In this document: in pieces, positions 40,889 to 55,431 of the stretch
Position numbering within the stretch: position 1 is the first letter of the stretch
Layout of the letters: each line of letters opens with the position of its first letter
NCBI RefSeq assembly: GCF_933775445.1
Contig: NW_026089434.1
Span: forward strand, 124,001-188,000
Direction: 5' to 3'
Length of the DNA: 64,000 bases
Source: Argentina anserina
Taxonomy: Eukaryota > Streptophyta > Magnoliopsida > Rosales > Rosaceae
Position numbers and translations under genes: made by a program
The notes under the pieces: generated by a model
What the model was told of the DNA's origin: nothing
Database searches by the model: none
Seen by the model: only the letters and a program-made list of their open reading frames with translations

Positions 40889-42238
40889 AAACACACGCCC
40901 ACACTGGAAACACTCTCAAATTCAATAGAAACTCGCATCAGAAAGGCTTACAGAAAGATACTCAAACGAGAATTGAAAAGATATTCAAATTGCAATAGTA
41001 AACATACTCAAAGGATAGAAAGATACTCAGTTTGAAAGAAACACACGCCCACACTGGAAACACTCTCAAATTCAATAGAAACTAGCATCAGAAAGGCTTA
41101 CAGAAAGATACTCAAACGAGAATTGAAAAGATACTCAAATTGCAATAGTAAACATACTCAAACGATAGAAAGATACTCAGTTTGAAAGAAACACACGCCC
41201 ACACTGGAAACACTCTCAAATTCAATAGAAAGTCGCATCAGAAAGGCTTACAGAAAGATACTCAAACGAGAATTGAAAAGATACTCAAATTGCAATAGTA
41301 AACATACTCAAACGATAGAAAGATACTCAGTTTGAAAGAAACACACGCCCACACTGGAAACACTCTCAAATTCAATAGAAACTCGCATCAGAAAGGCTTA
41401 CAGAAAGATACTCAAACGAGAATTGAAAAGATACTCAAATTGCAATAGTAAACATACTCAAAGGATAGAAAGATACTCAGTTTGAAAGAAACACACGCCC
41501 ACACTGGAAACACTCTCAAATTCAATAGAAACTAGCATCAGAAAGGCTTACAGAAAGATACTCAAACGAGAATTGAAAAGATACTCAAATTGCAATAGTA
41601 AACATACTCAAACGATAGAAAGATACTCAGTTTGAAAGAAACACACGCCCACACTGGAAACACTCTCAAATTCAATAGAAAGTCGCATCAGAAAGGCTTA
41701 CAGAACGATACTCAAACGAGAATTGAAAAGATACTCAAATTGCAATAGTAAACATACTCAAACGATAGAAAGATACTCAGTTTGAAAGAAACACACGCCC
41801 ACACTGGAAACACTCTCAAATTCAATAGAAACTCGCATCAGAAAGGCTTACAGAAAGATACTCAAACGAGAATTGAAAAGATACTCAAATTGCAATAGTA
41901 AACATACTCAAAGGATAGAAAGATACTCAGTTTGAAAGAAACACACGCCCACACTGGAAACACTCTCAAATTCAATAGAAACTAGCATCAGAAAGGCTTA
42001 CAGAAAGATACTCAAACGAGAATTGAAAAGATACTCAAATTGCAATAGTAAACATACTCAAACGATAGAAAGATACTCAGTTTGAAAGAAACACACGCCC
42101 ACACTGGAAACACTCTCAAATTCAATAGAAAGTCGCATCAGAAAGGCTTACAGAAAGATACTCAAACGAGAATTGAAAAGATACTCAAATTGCAATAGTA
42201 AACATACTCAAACGATAGAAAGATACTCAGTTTGAAAG
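40889..42238. repeat. Three tandem 450 bp trimers before a b3 monomer
   Basis: The units are 40889-41338, 41339-41788 and 41789-42238. Each holds an 'aaaggatag' monomer, an 'aaactagcatc' monomer and a 'gaaagtcgcatcag' monomer, at exact 450 bp spacing. The middle copy has 'gcttacagaacg' in its third monomer and the first has 'gatattcaaattg'. A b3 copy with 'gatactgaaattg' follows directly. This is the clearest case of local trimer amplification in the window. Confidence 0.88.
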
Positions 42239-45200
42239 AAACACACGCCCACACTGGAAACACTCTCAAATTCAAGAAAAAGTCGCATTGAAAGCCGTTC
42301 AGAAAGATACTCAAACCAGAATTGAAAAGATACTGAAATTGCAATGGTAAACATACTCAAACGATAGAAAGATACTCAGTTTGAAAGAAACACACGCCCA
42401 CACTGGAAACACTCTCAAATTCAATAGAAACTCGCATCAGAGAGGCTTACAGAACGATACTCAAACGAGAATTGAAAAGATACTCAAATTGCAATAGTAA
42501 ACATACTCAAACGATAGAAAGATACTCAGTTTGAAAGAAACACACGCCCACACTGGAAACACTCTCAAATTCAATAGAAACTCGCATCAGAAAGGCTTAA
42601 AGAAAGATACTCAAACGAGAATTGAAAAGATACTCAAATTGCAATAGTAAACATACTCAAACGATAGAAAGATACTCAGTTTGAAAGAAACACACGCCCA
42701 CACTGGAAACACTCTCAAATTCAATAGAAACTCGCATCAGAAAGGCTTACAGAAAGATACTCAAACGAGAATTGAAAAGATACTCAAATTGCAATAGTAA
42801 ACATACTCAAAGGATAGAAAGATACTCAGTTTGAAAGAAACACACGCCCACACTGGAAACACTCTCAAATTCAATAGAAACTAGCATCAGAAAGGCTTAC
42901 AGAAAGATACTCAAACGAGAATGGAAAAGATACTCAAATTGCAATAGTAAACATACTCAAACGATAGAAAGATACTCAGTTTGAAAGAAACACACGCCCA
43001 CACTGGAAACACTCTCAAATTCAATAGAAAGTCGCATCAGAAAGGCTTACAGAAAGATACTCAAACGAGAATTGAAAAGATACTCAAATTGCAATAGTAA
43101 ACATACTCAAACGATAGAAAGATACTCAGTTTGAAAGAAACACACGCCCACACTGGAAACACTCTCAAATTCAATAGAAACTCGCATTAGAAAGGCTTAC
43201 AGAAAGATACGCAAACGAGAATTGAAAAGATATTCAAATTGCAATAGTAAACATACTCAAACGATAGAAAGATACTCAGTTTGAAAGAAACACACGCCCA
43301 CACTGGAAACACTCTCAAATTCAATAGAAACTCGCATCAGAAAGGCTTACAGAAAGATACTCAAACGAGAATTGAAAAGATACTCAAATTGCAATAGTAA
43401 ACATACTCAAACGATAGAAAGATACTCAGTTTGAAAGAAACACACGCCCACACTGGAAACACTCTCAAATTCAAGAAAAAGTCGCATTGAAAGCCGTTCA
43501 GAAAGATACTCAAACCAGAATTGAAAAGATACTCAAATTGCAATGGTAAACATACTCAAACGATAGAAAGATACTCAGTTTGAAAGAAACACACGCCCAC
43601 ACAGGAAACACTCTCAAATTCAATAGAAACTCGCATCAGAAAGGCTTACAGAACGATACTCAAACGAGAATTGAAAAGATACTCAAATTGCAATAGTAAA
43701 CATACTCAAACGATAGAAAGATACTCAGTTTGAAAGAAACACACGCCCACACTGGAAACACTCTCAAATTCAATAGAAACTCGCATCAGAAAGACTTACA
43801 GAAAGATACTCAAACGAGAATTGAAAAGATACTCAAATTGCAATAGTAAACATACTCAAACGATAGAAAGATACTCAGTTTGAAAGAAACACACGCCCAC
43901 ACTGGAAACACTCTCAAATTCAATAGAAACTAGCATCAGAAAGGCTTACAGAAAGATACTCAAACGAGAATTGAAAAGATACTCAAATTGCAATAGTAAA
44001 CATACTCAAACGATAGAAAGATACTCAGTTTGAAAGAAACACAGGCCCACACTGGAAACACTCTCAAATTCAATAGAAACTCGCATCCGAAAGGCTTACA
44101 GAAAGATACTCAAACGATAATTGAAAAGATACTCAAATTGCAATAGTAAACATACTCAAACGATAGAAAGATACTCAGTTTGAAAGAAACACACGCCCAC
44201 ATTGGAAGCACTCTCTAATTCAATAGAAACTCGCATCAGAAAGGCTTACAGAAAGATACTCAATCGAGAATTGAAAAGATACTCAAATTGCAATAGTAAA
44301 CATACTCAAACGATAGAAAGATACTCAGTTTGAAAGAAACACACGCCCACACTGGAAACAGTCTCAAATTCAAGAAAAACTCGCATCGAAAGCCTTTCAG
44401 AAAGATACTCAAACGAGAATTGAAAAGATACTCAAATTGCAATAGTAAACATACTCAAACGATTGAAAGATACTCAGTTTGAAAGAAACACACGCCCACA
44501 CTGGAAACACTCTCAAATTCAATAGAAACTCGCATCAGAAAGGCTTACAGAAAGATACTCAAACGAGAATTGAAAAGATACTCAAATTGCAATAGTAAAC
44601 ATACTCAAACGATAGAAAGATACTCAGTTTGAAAGAAACACACGCCCACACTGGAAGCACTCTCTAATTCAATAGAAACTCGCATCAGAAAGGCTTACAG
44701 AAAGATACTCAATCGAGAATTGAAAAGATACTCAAATTGCAATAGTAAACATACTCAAACGATAGAAAGATACTCAGTTTGAAAGAAACACACGCCCACA
44801 CTGGAAACACTCTCAAATTCAATAGAAACTCGCATCAGAAAGGCTTACAGAAAGATACTCAAACGAGAATTGAAAAGATACTCAAATTGCAATAGTAAAC
44901 ATACTCAAACGATAGAAAGATACTCAGTTTGAAAGAAACACACGCCCACACTGGAAACACTCTCAAATTCAATAGAAACTCGCATCAGAAAGGCTTACAG
45001 AAAGATACTCAAACGAGAATTCAAAAGATACTCAAATTGCAATAGTAAACATACTGAAACGATAGAAAGATACTCAGTTTGAAAGAAACACACGCCCACA
45101 CTGGAAACACTCTCAAATTCAATAGAAAGTCGCATCAGAAAGGCTTACAGAAAGATACTCAAACGAGAATTGAAAAGATACTCAAATTGCAATAGTAAAC

Positions 45201-47333
45201 ATACTCAAACGATAGAAAGATACTCAGTTTGAAAGAAACACACGCCCACACTGGAAACAGTCTCAAATTCAAGAAAAACTCGCATCGAAAGCCTTTCAGA
45301 AAGATACTCAAACGAGAATTGAAAAGATACTCAAATTGCAATAGTAAACATACTCAAACGATTGAAAGATACTCAGTTTGAAAGAAACACACGCCCACGC
45401 TGGAAACACTCTCAAATTCAATAGAAACTCGCATCCGAAAGGCTTACAGAAAGATACTCAAACGAGAATTGAAAAGATACTCAAATTGCAATAGTAAACA
45501 TACTCAAACGATAGAAAGATACTCAGTTTGAAAGAAACACACGCCCACACTGGAAACACTCTCAAATTCAATAGAAACTAGCATCAGAAAGGCTTACAGA
45601 AAGATACTCAAACGAGAATTGAAAAGATACTCAAATTGCAATAGTAAACATACTCAAACGATAGAAAGATACTCAGTTTGAAAGAAACACACGCCCACAC
45701 TGGAAACACTCTCAAATTCAATAGAAAGTCGCATCAGAAAGGCTTACAGAAAGATACTCAAACGAGAATTGAAAAGATACTCAAATTGCAATAGTAAACA
45801 TACTCAAACGATAGAAAGATACTCAGTTTGAAAGAAACACACGCCCACACTGGAAACACTCTCAAATTCAATAGAAACTCGCATCAGAAAGGCTTACAGA
45901 AAGATACTCAAACGAGAATTGAAAAGATACTCAAATTGCAATAGTAAACATACTCAAAGGATAGAAAGATACTCAGTTTGAAAGAAACACACGCCCACAC
46001 TGGAAACACTCTCAAATTCAATAGAAACTAGCATCAGAAAGGCTTACAGAAAGATACTCAAACGAGAATTGAAAAGATACTCAAATTGCAATAGTAAACA
46101 TACTCAAACGATTGAAAGATACTCAGTTTGAAAGAAACACACGCCCACACTGGAAACACTCTCAAATTCAATAGAAACTCGCATCAGAAAGGCTTACAGA
46201 AAGATACTCAAACGAGAATTGAAAAGATACTCAAATTGCAATAGTAAACATACTCAAACGATAGAAAGATACTCAGTTTGAAAGAAACACACGCCCACAC
46301 TGGAAGCACTCTCTAATTCAATAGAAACTCGCATCAGAAAGGCTTACAGAAAGATACTCAATCGAGAATTGAAAAGATACTCAAATTGCAATAGTAAACA
46401 TACTCAAACGATAGAAAGATACTCAGTTTGAAAGAAACACACGCCCACACTGGAAACACTCTCAAATTCAATAGAAACTCGCATCAGAAAGGCTTACAGA
46501 AAGATACTCAAACGAGAATTGAAAAGATACTCAAATTGCAATAGTAAACATACTCAAACGATAGAAAGATACTCAGTTTGAAAGAAACACACGCCCACAC
46601 TGGAAACACTCTCAAATTCAATAGAAACTCGCATCAGAAAGGCTTACAGAAAGATACTCAAACGAGAATTCAAAAGATACTCAAATTGCAATAGTAAACA
46701 TACTCAAACGATAGAAAGATACTCAGTTTGAAAGAAACACACGCCCACACTGGAAACACTCTCAAATTCAATAGAAAGTCGCATCAGAAAGGCTTACAGA
46801 AAGATACTCAAACGAGAATTGAAAAGATACTCAAATTGCAATAGTAAACATACTCAAACGATAGAAAGATACTCAGTTTGAAAGAAACACACGCCCACAC
46901 TGGAAACAGTCTCAAATTCAAGAAAAACTCGCATCGAAAGCCTTTCAGAAAGATACTCAAACGAGAATTGAAAAGATACTCAAATTGCAATAGTAAACAT
47001 ACTCAAACGATTGAAAGATACTCAGTTTGAAAGAAACACACGCCCACGCTGGAAACACTCTCAAATTCAATAGAAACTCGCATCCGAAAGGCTTACAGAA
47101 AGATACTCAAACGAGAATTGAAAAGATACTCAAATTGCAATAGTAAACATACTCAAACGATAGAAAGATACTCAGTTTGAAAGAAACACACGCCCACACT
47201 GGAAACACTCTCAAATTCAATAGAAACTCGCATCAGAAAGGCTTACAGAAAGATACTCAAACGAGAATTGAAAAGATACTCAAATTGCAATAGTAAACAT
47301 ACTCAAACGATAGAAAGATACTCAGTTTGAAAG

Positions 47334-48684
47334 AAACACACGCCCACACTGGAAACACTCTCAAATTCAAAAGAAACTCGCATCAGAAAGGCTTACAGAA
47401 AGATACTCAAACGAGAATTGAAAAGATATTCAAATTGCAATAGTAAACATACTCAAAGGATAGAAAGATACTCAGTTTGAAAGAAACACACGCCCACACT
47501 GGAAACACTCTCAAATTCAATAGAAACTAGCATCAGAAAGGCTTACAGAAAGATACTCAAACGAGAATTGAAAAGATACTCAAATTGCAATAGTAAACAT
47601 ACTCAAACGATAGAAAGATACTCAGTTTGAAAGAAACACACGCCCCACACTGGAAACACTCTCAAATTCAATAGAAAGTCGCATCAGAAAGGCTTACAGA
47701 AAGATACTCAAACGAGAATTGAAAAGATACTCAAATTGCAATAGTAAACATACTCAAACGATAGAAAGATACTCAGTTTGAAAGAAACACACGCCCACAC
47801 TGGAAACACTCTCAAATTCAATAGAAACTCGCATCAGAAAGGCTTACAGAAAGATACTCAAACGAGAATTGAAAAGATACTCAAATTGCAATAGTAAACA
47901 TACTCAAAGGATAGAAAGATACTCAGTTTGAAAGAAACACACGCCCACACTGGAAACACTCTCAAATTCAATAGAAACTAGCATCAGAAAGGCTTACAGA
48001 AAGATACTCAAACGAGAATTGAAAAGATACTCAAATTGCAATAGTAAACATACTCAAACGATAGAAAGATACTCAGTTTGAAAGAAACACACGCCCACAC
48101 TGGAAACACTCTCAAATTCAATAGAAAGTCGCATCAGAAAGGCTTACAGAAAGATACTCAAACGAGAATTGAAAAGATACTCAAATTGCAATAGTAAACA
48201 TACTCAAACGATAGAAAGATACTCAGTTTGAAAGAAACACACGCCCACACTGGAAACACTCTCAAATTCAATAGAAACTCGCATCCGAAAGGCTTACAGA
48301 AAGATACTCAAACCAGAATTGAAAAGATACTCAAATTGCAATGGTAAACATACTCAAAGGATAGAAAGATACTCAGTTTGAAAGAAACACACGCCCACAC
48401 TGGAAACACTCTCAAATTCAATAGAAACTAGCATCAGAAAGGCTTACAGAAAGATACTCAAACGAGAATTGAAAAGATACTCAAATTGCAATAGTAAACA
48501 TACTCAAACGATAGAAAGATACTCAGTTTGAAAGAAACACACGCCCACACTGGAAACACTCTCAAATTCAATAGAAAGTCGCATCAGAAAGGCTTACAGA
48601 AAGATACTCAAACGAGAATTGAAAAGATACTCAAATTGCAATAGTAAACATACTCAAACGATAGAAAGATACTCAGTTTGAAAG
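47334..48684. repeat. Three tandem trimers (1351 bp) before a b3 monomer
   Basis: This is the same trimer order as at 40889. It is 1351 bp and not 1350 because of an extra c in 'cgccccacac' near 47641-47647. The first monomer of the third unit (48235-48384) is a hybrid. Its front is class a with 'catccgaaagg', and its back carries the b3-linked markers 'aaaccagaattg' and 'caatggtaaac'. Confidence 0.85.
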
Positions 48685-49582
48685 AAACACACGCCCACAC
48701 TGGAAACACTCTCAAATTCAAGAAAAAGTCGCATTGAAAGCCGTTCAGAAAGATACTCAAACCAGAATTGAAAAGATACTGAAATTGCAATGGTAAACAT
48801 ACTCAAACGATAGAAAGATACTCAGTTTGAAAGAAACACACGCCCACACTGGAAACACTCTCAAATTCAATAGAAACTCGCATCAGAAAGGCTTACAGAA
48901 CGATACTCAAACGAGAATTGAAAAGATACTCAAATTGCAATAGTAAACATACTCAAACGATAGAAAGATACTCAGTTTGAAAGAAACACACGCCCACACT
49001 GGAAACACTCTCAAATTCAATAGAAAGTCGCATCAGAAAGGCTTACAGAAAGATACTCAAACGAGAATTGAAAAGATACTCAAATTGCAATAGTAAACAT
49101 ACTCAAACGATAGAAAGATACTCAGTTTGAAAGAAACACACGCCCACACTGGAAACACTCTCAAATTCAAGAAAAAGTCGCATTGAAAGCCGTTCAGAAA
49201 GATACTTAAACGAGAATTGAAAAGATACTCAAATTGCAATAGTAAACATACTCAAACGATAGAAAGATACTCAGTTTGAAAGAAACACACGCCCACACTG
49301 GAAACACTCTCAAATTCAATAGAAACTAGCATCAGAAAGGCTTACAGAAAGATACTCAAACGAGAATTGAAAAGATACTCAAATTGCAATAGTAAACATA
49401 CTCAAACGATAGAAAGATACTCAGTTTGAAAGAAACACACGCCCACACTGGAAACACTCTCAAATTCAATAGAAACTCGCATCCGAAAGGCTTACAGAAA
49501 GATACTCAAACGAGAATTGAAAAGATACTCAAATTGCAATAGTAAACATACTCAAACGATAGAAAGATACTCAGTTTGAAAG

Positions 49583-50930
49583 AAACACACGCCCACACTG
49601 GAAACACTCTCAAATTCAATAGAAAGTCGCATCAGAAAGGCTTACAGAAAGATACTCAAACGAGAATTGAAAAGATACTCAAATTGCAATAGTAAACATA
49701 CTCAAACGATAGAAAGATACTCAGTTTGAAAGAAACACACGCCCACACTGGAAACACTCTCAAATTCAAGAAAAAGTCGCATTGAAAGGCGTTCAGAAAG
49801 ATACTCAAACCAGAATTGAAAAGATACTGAAATTGCAATGGTAAACATACTCAAACGATAGAAAGATACTCAGTTTGAAAGAAACACACGCCCACACTGG
49901 AAACACTCTCAAATTCAATAGAAACTCGCATCAGAGAGGCTTACAGAACGATACTCAAACGAGAATTGAAAAGATACTCAAATTGCAATAGTAAACATAC
50001 TCAAACGATAGAAAGATACTCAGTTTGAAAGAAACACACGCCCACACTGGAAACACTCTCAAATTCAATAGAAAGTCGCATCAGAAAGGCTTACAGAAAG
50101 ATACTCAAACGAGAATTGAAAAGATACTCAAATTGCAATAGTAAACATACTCAAACGATAGAAAGATACTCAGTTTGAAAGAAACACACGCCCACACTGG
50201 AAACACTCTCAAATTCAAGAAAAAGTCGCATTGAAAGCCGTTCAGAAAGATACTCAAACGAGAATTGAAAAGATACTCAAATTGCAATAGTAAACATACT
50301 CAAACGATAGAAAGATACTCAGTTTGAAAGAAACACACGCCCACACTGGAAACACTCTCAAATTCAATAGAAACTCACATCCGAAAGGCTTACAGAAAGA
50401 TACTCAAACGAGAATTGAAAAGATACTCAAATTGCAATAGTAAACATACTCAAACGATAGAAAGATACTCAGTTTGAAAGAAACACACGCCCACACTGGA
50501 AACACTCTCAATTCAATAGAAACTCGCATCCCAAAGGCTTACAGAAAGATACTCAAACGAGAATTGAAAAGATACTCAAATTGCAATAGTAAACATACTC
50601 AAACGATAGAAAGATACTCAGTTTGAAAGAAACACACGCCCACACTGGAAACACTCTCAAATTCAATAGAAACTCGCATCAGAAAGGCTTACAGAAAGAT
50701 ACTCAAACGAGAATTGAAAAGATACTCAAATTGCAATAGTAAACATACTCAAACGATAGAAAGATACTCAGTTTGAAAGAAACACACGCCCACACTGGAA
50801 ACACTCTCAAATTCAAGAAAAACTCGCATCGAAAGCCTTTCAGAAAGATACTCAAACGAGAATTGAAAAGATACTCAAATTGCAATAGTAAACATACTCA
50901 AACGATTGAAAGATACTCAGTTTGAAAGAA
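49583..50930. repeat. Segment with copies at 53777, 56623 and 62761
   Basis: The order is a 'gaaagtcgc' monomer, b3 with 'gatactgaaattg', 'cagaacg', 'gaaagtcgc', the late b3 variant, 'catccg', 'catcccaaagg' (a rare marker), class a, and b4. 'catcccaaagg' lies at 50527, 54722, 57568 and 63706. The offset to the next copy changes from 4194 to 4195 bp because of a one-base deletion near 50511 ('ctctcaattc'). Confidence 0.82.
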
Positions 50931-51160
50931 ACACACCGCCCACACCTGGAAACACTCTCAAATTCAATAGAAACTCGCATCCGAAAGGCTTACAGAAAGA
51001 TACTCAAACGAGAATTGAAAAGATACTCAAATTGCAATAGTAAACATACTCAAACGATAGAAAGATACTCAAGTTTGAAAGAAACACACGCCCACACTGG
51101 AAACAGTCTCAAATTCAAGAAAAACTCGCATCGAAAGCCTTTCATATAGATTACTCAAAC
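50505..51160. repeat. Indel-rich, locally duplicated stretch of the array
   Basis: This is the only place in the window where several single-base indels lie close together. A deletion in 'ctctcaattc' lies at about 50511. There are extra bases in 'cacaccgccc' (about 50936), 'cacacctgg' (about 50946) and 'actcaagtttg' (about 51071). 'ttcatatagattactc' replaces 'ttcagaaagatactc' at 51141-51155. Compared with the related segment at 54.9-55.3 kb, this place also has one extra a+b4 dimer: b4-bearing copies lie about 602 bp apart here and 299 bp apart there. Confidence 0.8.
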
Positions 51161-53776
51161 GAGAATTGAAAAGATACTCAAATTGCAATAGTAAACATAC
51201 TCAAACGATTGAAAGATACTCAGTTTGAAAGAAACACACGCCCACACTGGAAACACTCTCAAATTCAATAGAAACTCGCATCCGAAAGGCTTACAGAAAG
51301 ATACTCAAACGAGAATTGAAAAGATACTCAAATTGCAATAGTAAACATACTCAAACGATAGAAAGATACTCAGTTTGAAAGAAACACACGCCCACACTGG
51401 AAACAGTCTCAAATTCAAGAAAAACTCGCATCGAAAGCCTTTCAGAAAGATACTCAAACGAGAATTGAAAAGATACTCAAATTGCAATAGTAAACATACT
51501 CAAACGATTGAAAGATACTCAGTTTGAAAGAAACACACGCCCACGCTGGAAACACTCTCAAATTCAATAGAAACTCGCATCCGAAAGGCTTACAGAAAGA
51601 TACTCAAACGAGAATTGAAAAGATACTCAAATTGCAATAGTAAACATACTCAAACGATAGAAAGATACTCAGTTTGAAAGAAACACACGCCCACACTGGA
51701 AACACTCTCAAATTCAATAGAAACTCGCATCAGAAAGGCTTACAGAAAGATACTCAAACGAGAATTGAAAAGATACTCAAATTGCAATAGTAAACATACT
51801 CAAACGATAGAAAGATACTCAGTTTGAAAGAAACACACGCCCACACTGGAAACACTCTCAAATTCAATAGAAACTCGCATCAGAAAGGCTTACAGAAAGA
51901 TACTCAAACGAGAATTGAAAAGATACTCAAATTGCAATAGTAAACATACTCAAACGATAGAAAGATACTCAGTTTGAAAGAAACACACGCCCACACTGGA
52001 AACACTCTCAAATTCAATAGAAAGTCGCATCAGAAAGGCTTACAGAAAGATACTCAAACGAGAATTGAAAAGATACTCAAATTGCAATAGTAAACATACT
52101 CAAACGATAGAAAGATACTCAGTTTGAAAGAAACACACGCCCACACTGGAAACACTCTCAAATTCAAGAAAAAGTCGCATTGAAAGCCGTTCAGAAAGAT
52201 ACTCAAACGAGAATTGAAAAGATACTCAAATTGCAATAGTAAACATACTCAAACGATAGAAAGATACTCAGTTTGAAAGAAACACACGCCCACACTGGAA
52301 ACACTCTCAAATTCAATAGAAACTAGCATCAGAAAGGCTTACAGAAAGATACTCAAACGAGAATTGAAAAGATACTCAAATTGCAATAGTAAACATACTC
52401 AAACGATAGAAAGATACTCAGTTTGAAAGAAACACACGCCCACACTGGAAACACTCTCAAATTCAATAGAAAGTCGCATCAGAAAGGCTTACAGAAAGAT
52501 ACTCAAACGAGAATTGAAAAGATACTCAAATTGCAATAGTAAACATACTCAAACGATAGAAAGATACTCAGTTTGAAAGAAACACACGCCCACACTGGAA
52601 ACACTCTCAAATTCAAGAAAAAGTCGCATTGAAAGCCGTTCAGAAAGATACTCAAACCAGAATTGAAAAGATACTGAAATTGCAATGGTAAACATACTCA
52701 AAGGATAGAAAGATACTCAGTTTGAAAGAAACACACGCCCACACTGGAAACACTCTCAAATTCAATAGAAACTCGCATCCGAAAGGCTTACAGAAAGATA
52801 CTCAAACGAGAATTGAAAAGATACTCAAATTGCAATAGTAAACATACTCAAACGATAGAAAGATACTCAGTTTGAAAGAAACACACGCCCACACTGGAAA
52901 CACTCTCAAATTCAAGAAAAAGTCGCATTGAAAGCCGTTCAGAAAGATACTCAAACCAGAATTGAAAAGATACTGAAATTGCAATGGTAAACATACTCAA
53001 ACGATAGAAAGATACTCAGTTTGAAAGAAACACACGCCCACACTGGAAACACTCTCAAATTCAATAGAAACTCGCATCAGAGAGGCTTACAGAACGATAC
53101 TCAAACGAGAATTGAAAAGATACTCAAATTGCAATAGTAAACATACTCAAACGATAGAAAGATACTCAGTTTGAAAGAAACACACGCCCACACTGGAAAC
53201 ACTCTCAAATTCAATAGAAAGTCGCATCAGAAAGGCTTACAGAAAGATACTCAAACGAGAATTGAAAAGATACTCAAATTGCAATAGTAAACATACTCAA
53301 ACGATAGAAAGATACTCAGTTTGAAAGAAACACACGCCCACACTGGAAACACTCTCAAATTCAAGAAAAAGTCGCATTGAAAGCCGTTCAGAAAGATACT
53401 TAAACGAGAATTGAAAAGATACTCAAATTGCAATAGTAAACATACTCAAACGATAGAAAGATACTCAGTTTGAAAGAAACACACGCCCACACTGGAAACA
53501 CTCTCAAATTCAATAGAAACTAGCATCAGAAAGGCTTACAGAAAGATACTCAAACGAGAATTGAAAAGATACTCAAATTGCAATAGTAAACATACTCAAA
53601 CGATAGAAAGATACTCAGTTTGAAAGAAACACACGCCCACACTGGAAACACTCTCAAATTCAATAGAAACTCGCATCCGAAAGGCTTACAGAAAGATACT
53701 CAAACGAGAATTGAAAAGATACTCAAATTGCAATAGTAAACATACTCAAACGATAGAAAGATACTCAGTTTGAAAG

Positions 53777-55431
53777 AAACACACGCCCACACTGGAAACA
53801 CTCTCAAATTCAATAGAAAGTCGCATCAGAAAGGCTTACAGAAAGATACTCAAACGAGAATTGAAAAGATACTCAAATTGCAATAGTAAACATACTCAAA
53901 CGATAGAAAGATACTCAGTTTGAAAGAAACACACGCCCACACTGGAAACACTCTCAAATTCAAGAAAAAGTCGCATTGAAAGCCGTTCAGAAAGATACTC
54001 AAACCAGAATTGAAAAGATACTGAAATTGCAATGGTAAACATACTCAAACGATAGAAAGATACTCAGTTTGAAAGAAACACACGCCCACACTGGAAACAC
54101 TCTCAAATTCAATAGAAACTCGCATCAGAAAGGCTTACAGAACGATACTCAAACGAGAATTGAAAAGATACTCAAATTGCAATAGTAAACATACTCAAAC
54201 GATAGAAAGATACTCAGTTTGAAAGAAACACACGCCCACACTGGAAACACTCTCAAATTCAATAGAAAGTCGCATCAGAAAGGCTTACAGAAAGATACTC
54301 AAACGAGAATTGAAAAGATACTCAAATTGCAATAGTAAACATACTCAAACGATAGAAAGATACTCAGTTTGAAAGAAACACACGCCCACACTGGAAACAC
54401 TCTCAAATTCAAGAAAAAGTCGCATTGAAAGCCGTTCAGAAAGATACTCAAACGAGAATTGAAAAGATACTCAAATTGCAATAGTAAACATACTCAAACG
54501 ATAGAAAGATACTCAGTTTGAAAGAAACACACGCCCACACTGGAAACACTCTCAAATTCAATAGAAACTCACATCCGAAAGGCTTACAGAAAGATACTCA
54601 AACGAGAATTGAAAAGATACTCAAATTGCAATAGTAAACATACTCAAACGATAGAAAGATACTCAGTTTGAAAGAAACACACGCCCACACTGGAAACACT
54701 CTCAAATTCAATAGAAACTCGCATCCCAAAGGCTTACAGAAAGATACTCAAACGAGAATTAAAAAGATACTCAAATTGCAATAGTAAACATACTCAAACG
54801 ATAGAAAGATACTCAGTTTGAAAGAAACACACGCCCACACTGGAAACACTCTCAAATTCAATAGAAACTCGCATCAGAAAGGCTTACAGAAAGATACTCA
54901 AACGAGAATTGAAAAGATACTCAAATTGCAATAGTAAACATACTCAAACGGTAGAAAGATACTCAGTTTGAAAGAAACACACGCCCACACTGGAAACAGT
55001 CTCAAATTCAAGAAAAACTCGCATCGAAAGCCTTTCAGAAAGATACTCAAACGAGAATTGAAAAGATACTCAAATTGCAATAGTAAACATACTCAAACGA
55101 TTGAAAGATACTCAGTTTGAAAGAAACACACGCCCACACTGGAAACACTCTCAAATTCAATAGAAACTCGCATCCGAAAGGCTTACAGAAAGATACTCAA
55201 ACGAGAATTGAAAAGATACTCAAATTGCAATAGTAAACATACTCAAACGATAGAAAGATACTCAGTTTGAAAGAAACACACGCCCACACTGGAAACAGTC
55301 TCAAATTCAAGAAAAACTCGCATCGAAAGCCTTTCAGAAAGATACTCAAACGAGAATTGAAAAGATACTCAAATTGCAATAGTAAACATACTCAAACGAT
55401 TGAAAGATACTCAGTTTGAAAGAAACACACG
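53777..55431. repeat. ~1.65 kb segment repeated at 56623-58277 (offset 2846 bp) and 62761-64000 (6138 bp further)
   Basis: Markers match throughout at constant offsets of 2846 and then 6138 bp. The 56.6 and 62.8 kb copies share 'caaatgatag' in the 'catccg' monomer, which the 53.8 kb copy lacks, so they are closest to each other. All three share 'aaacgagaattaaaaag' after 'catcccaaagg'. The last copy runs off the window. Confidence 0.83.
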
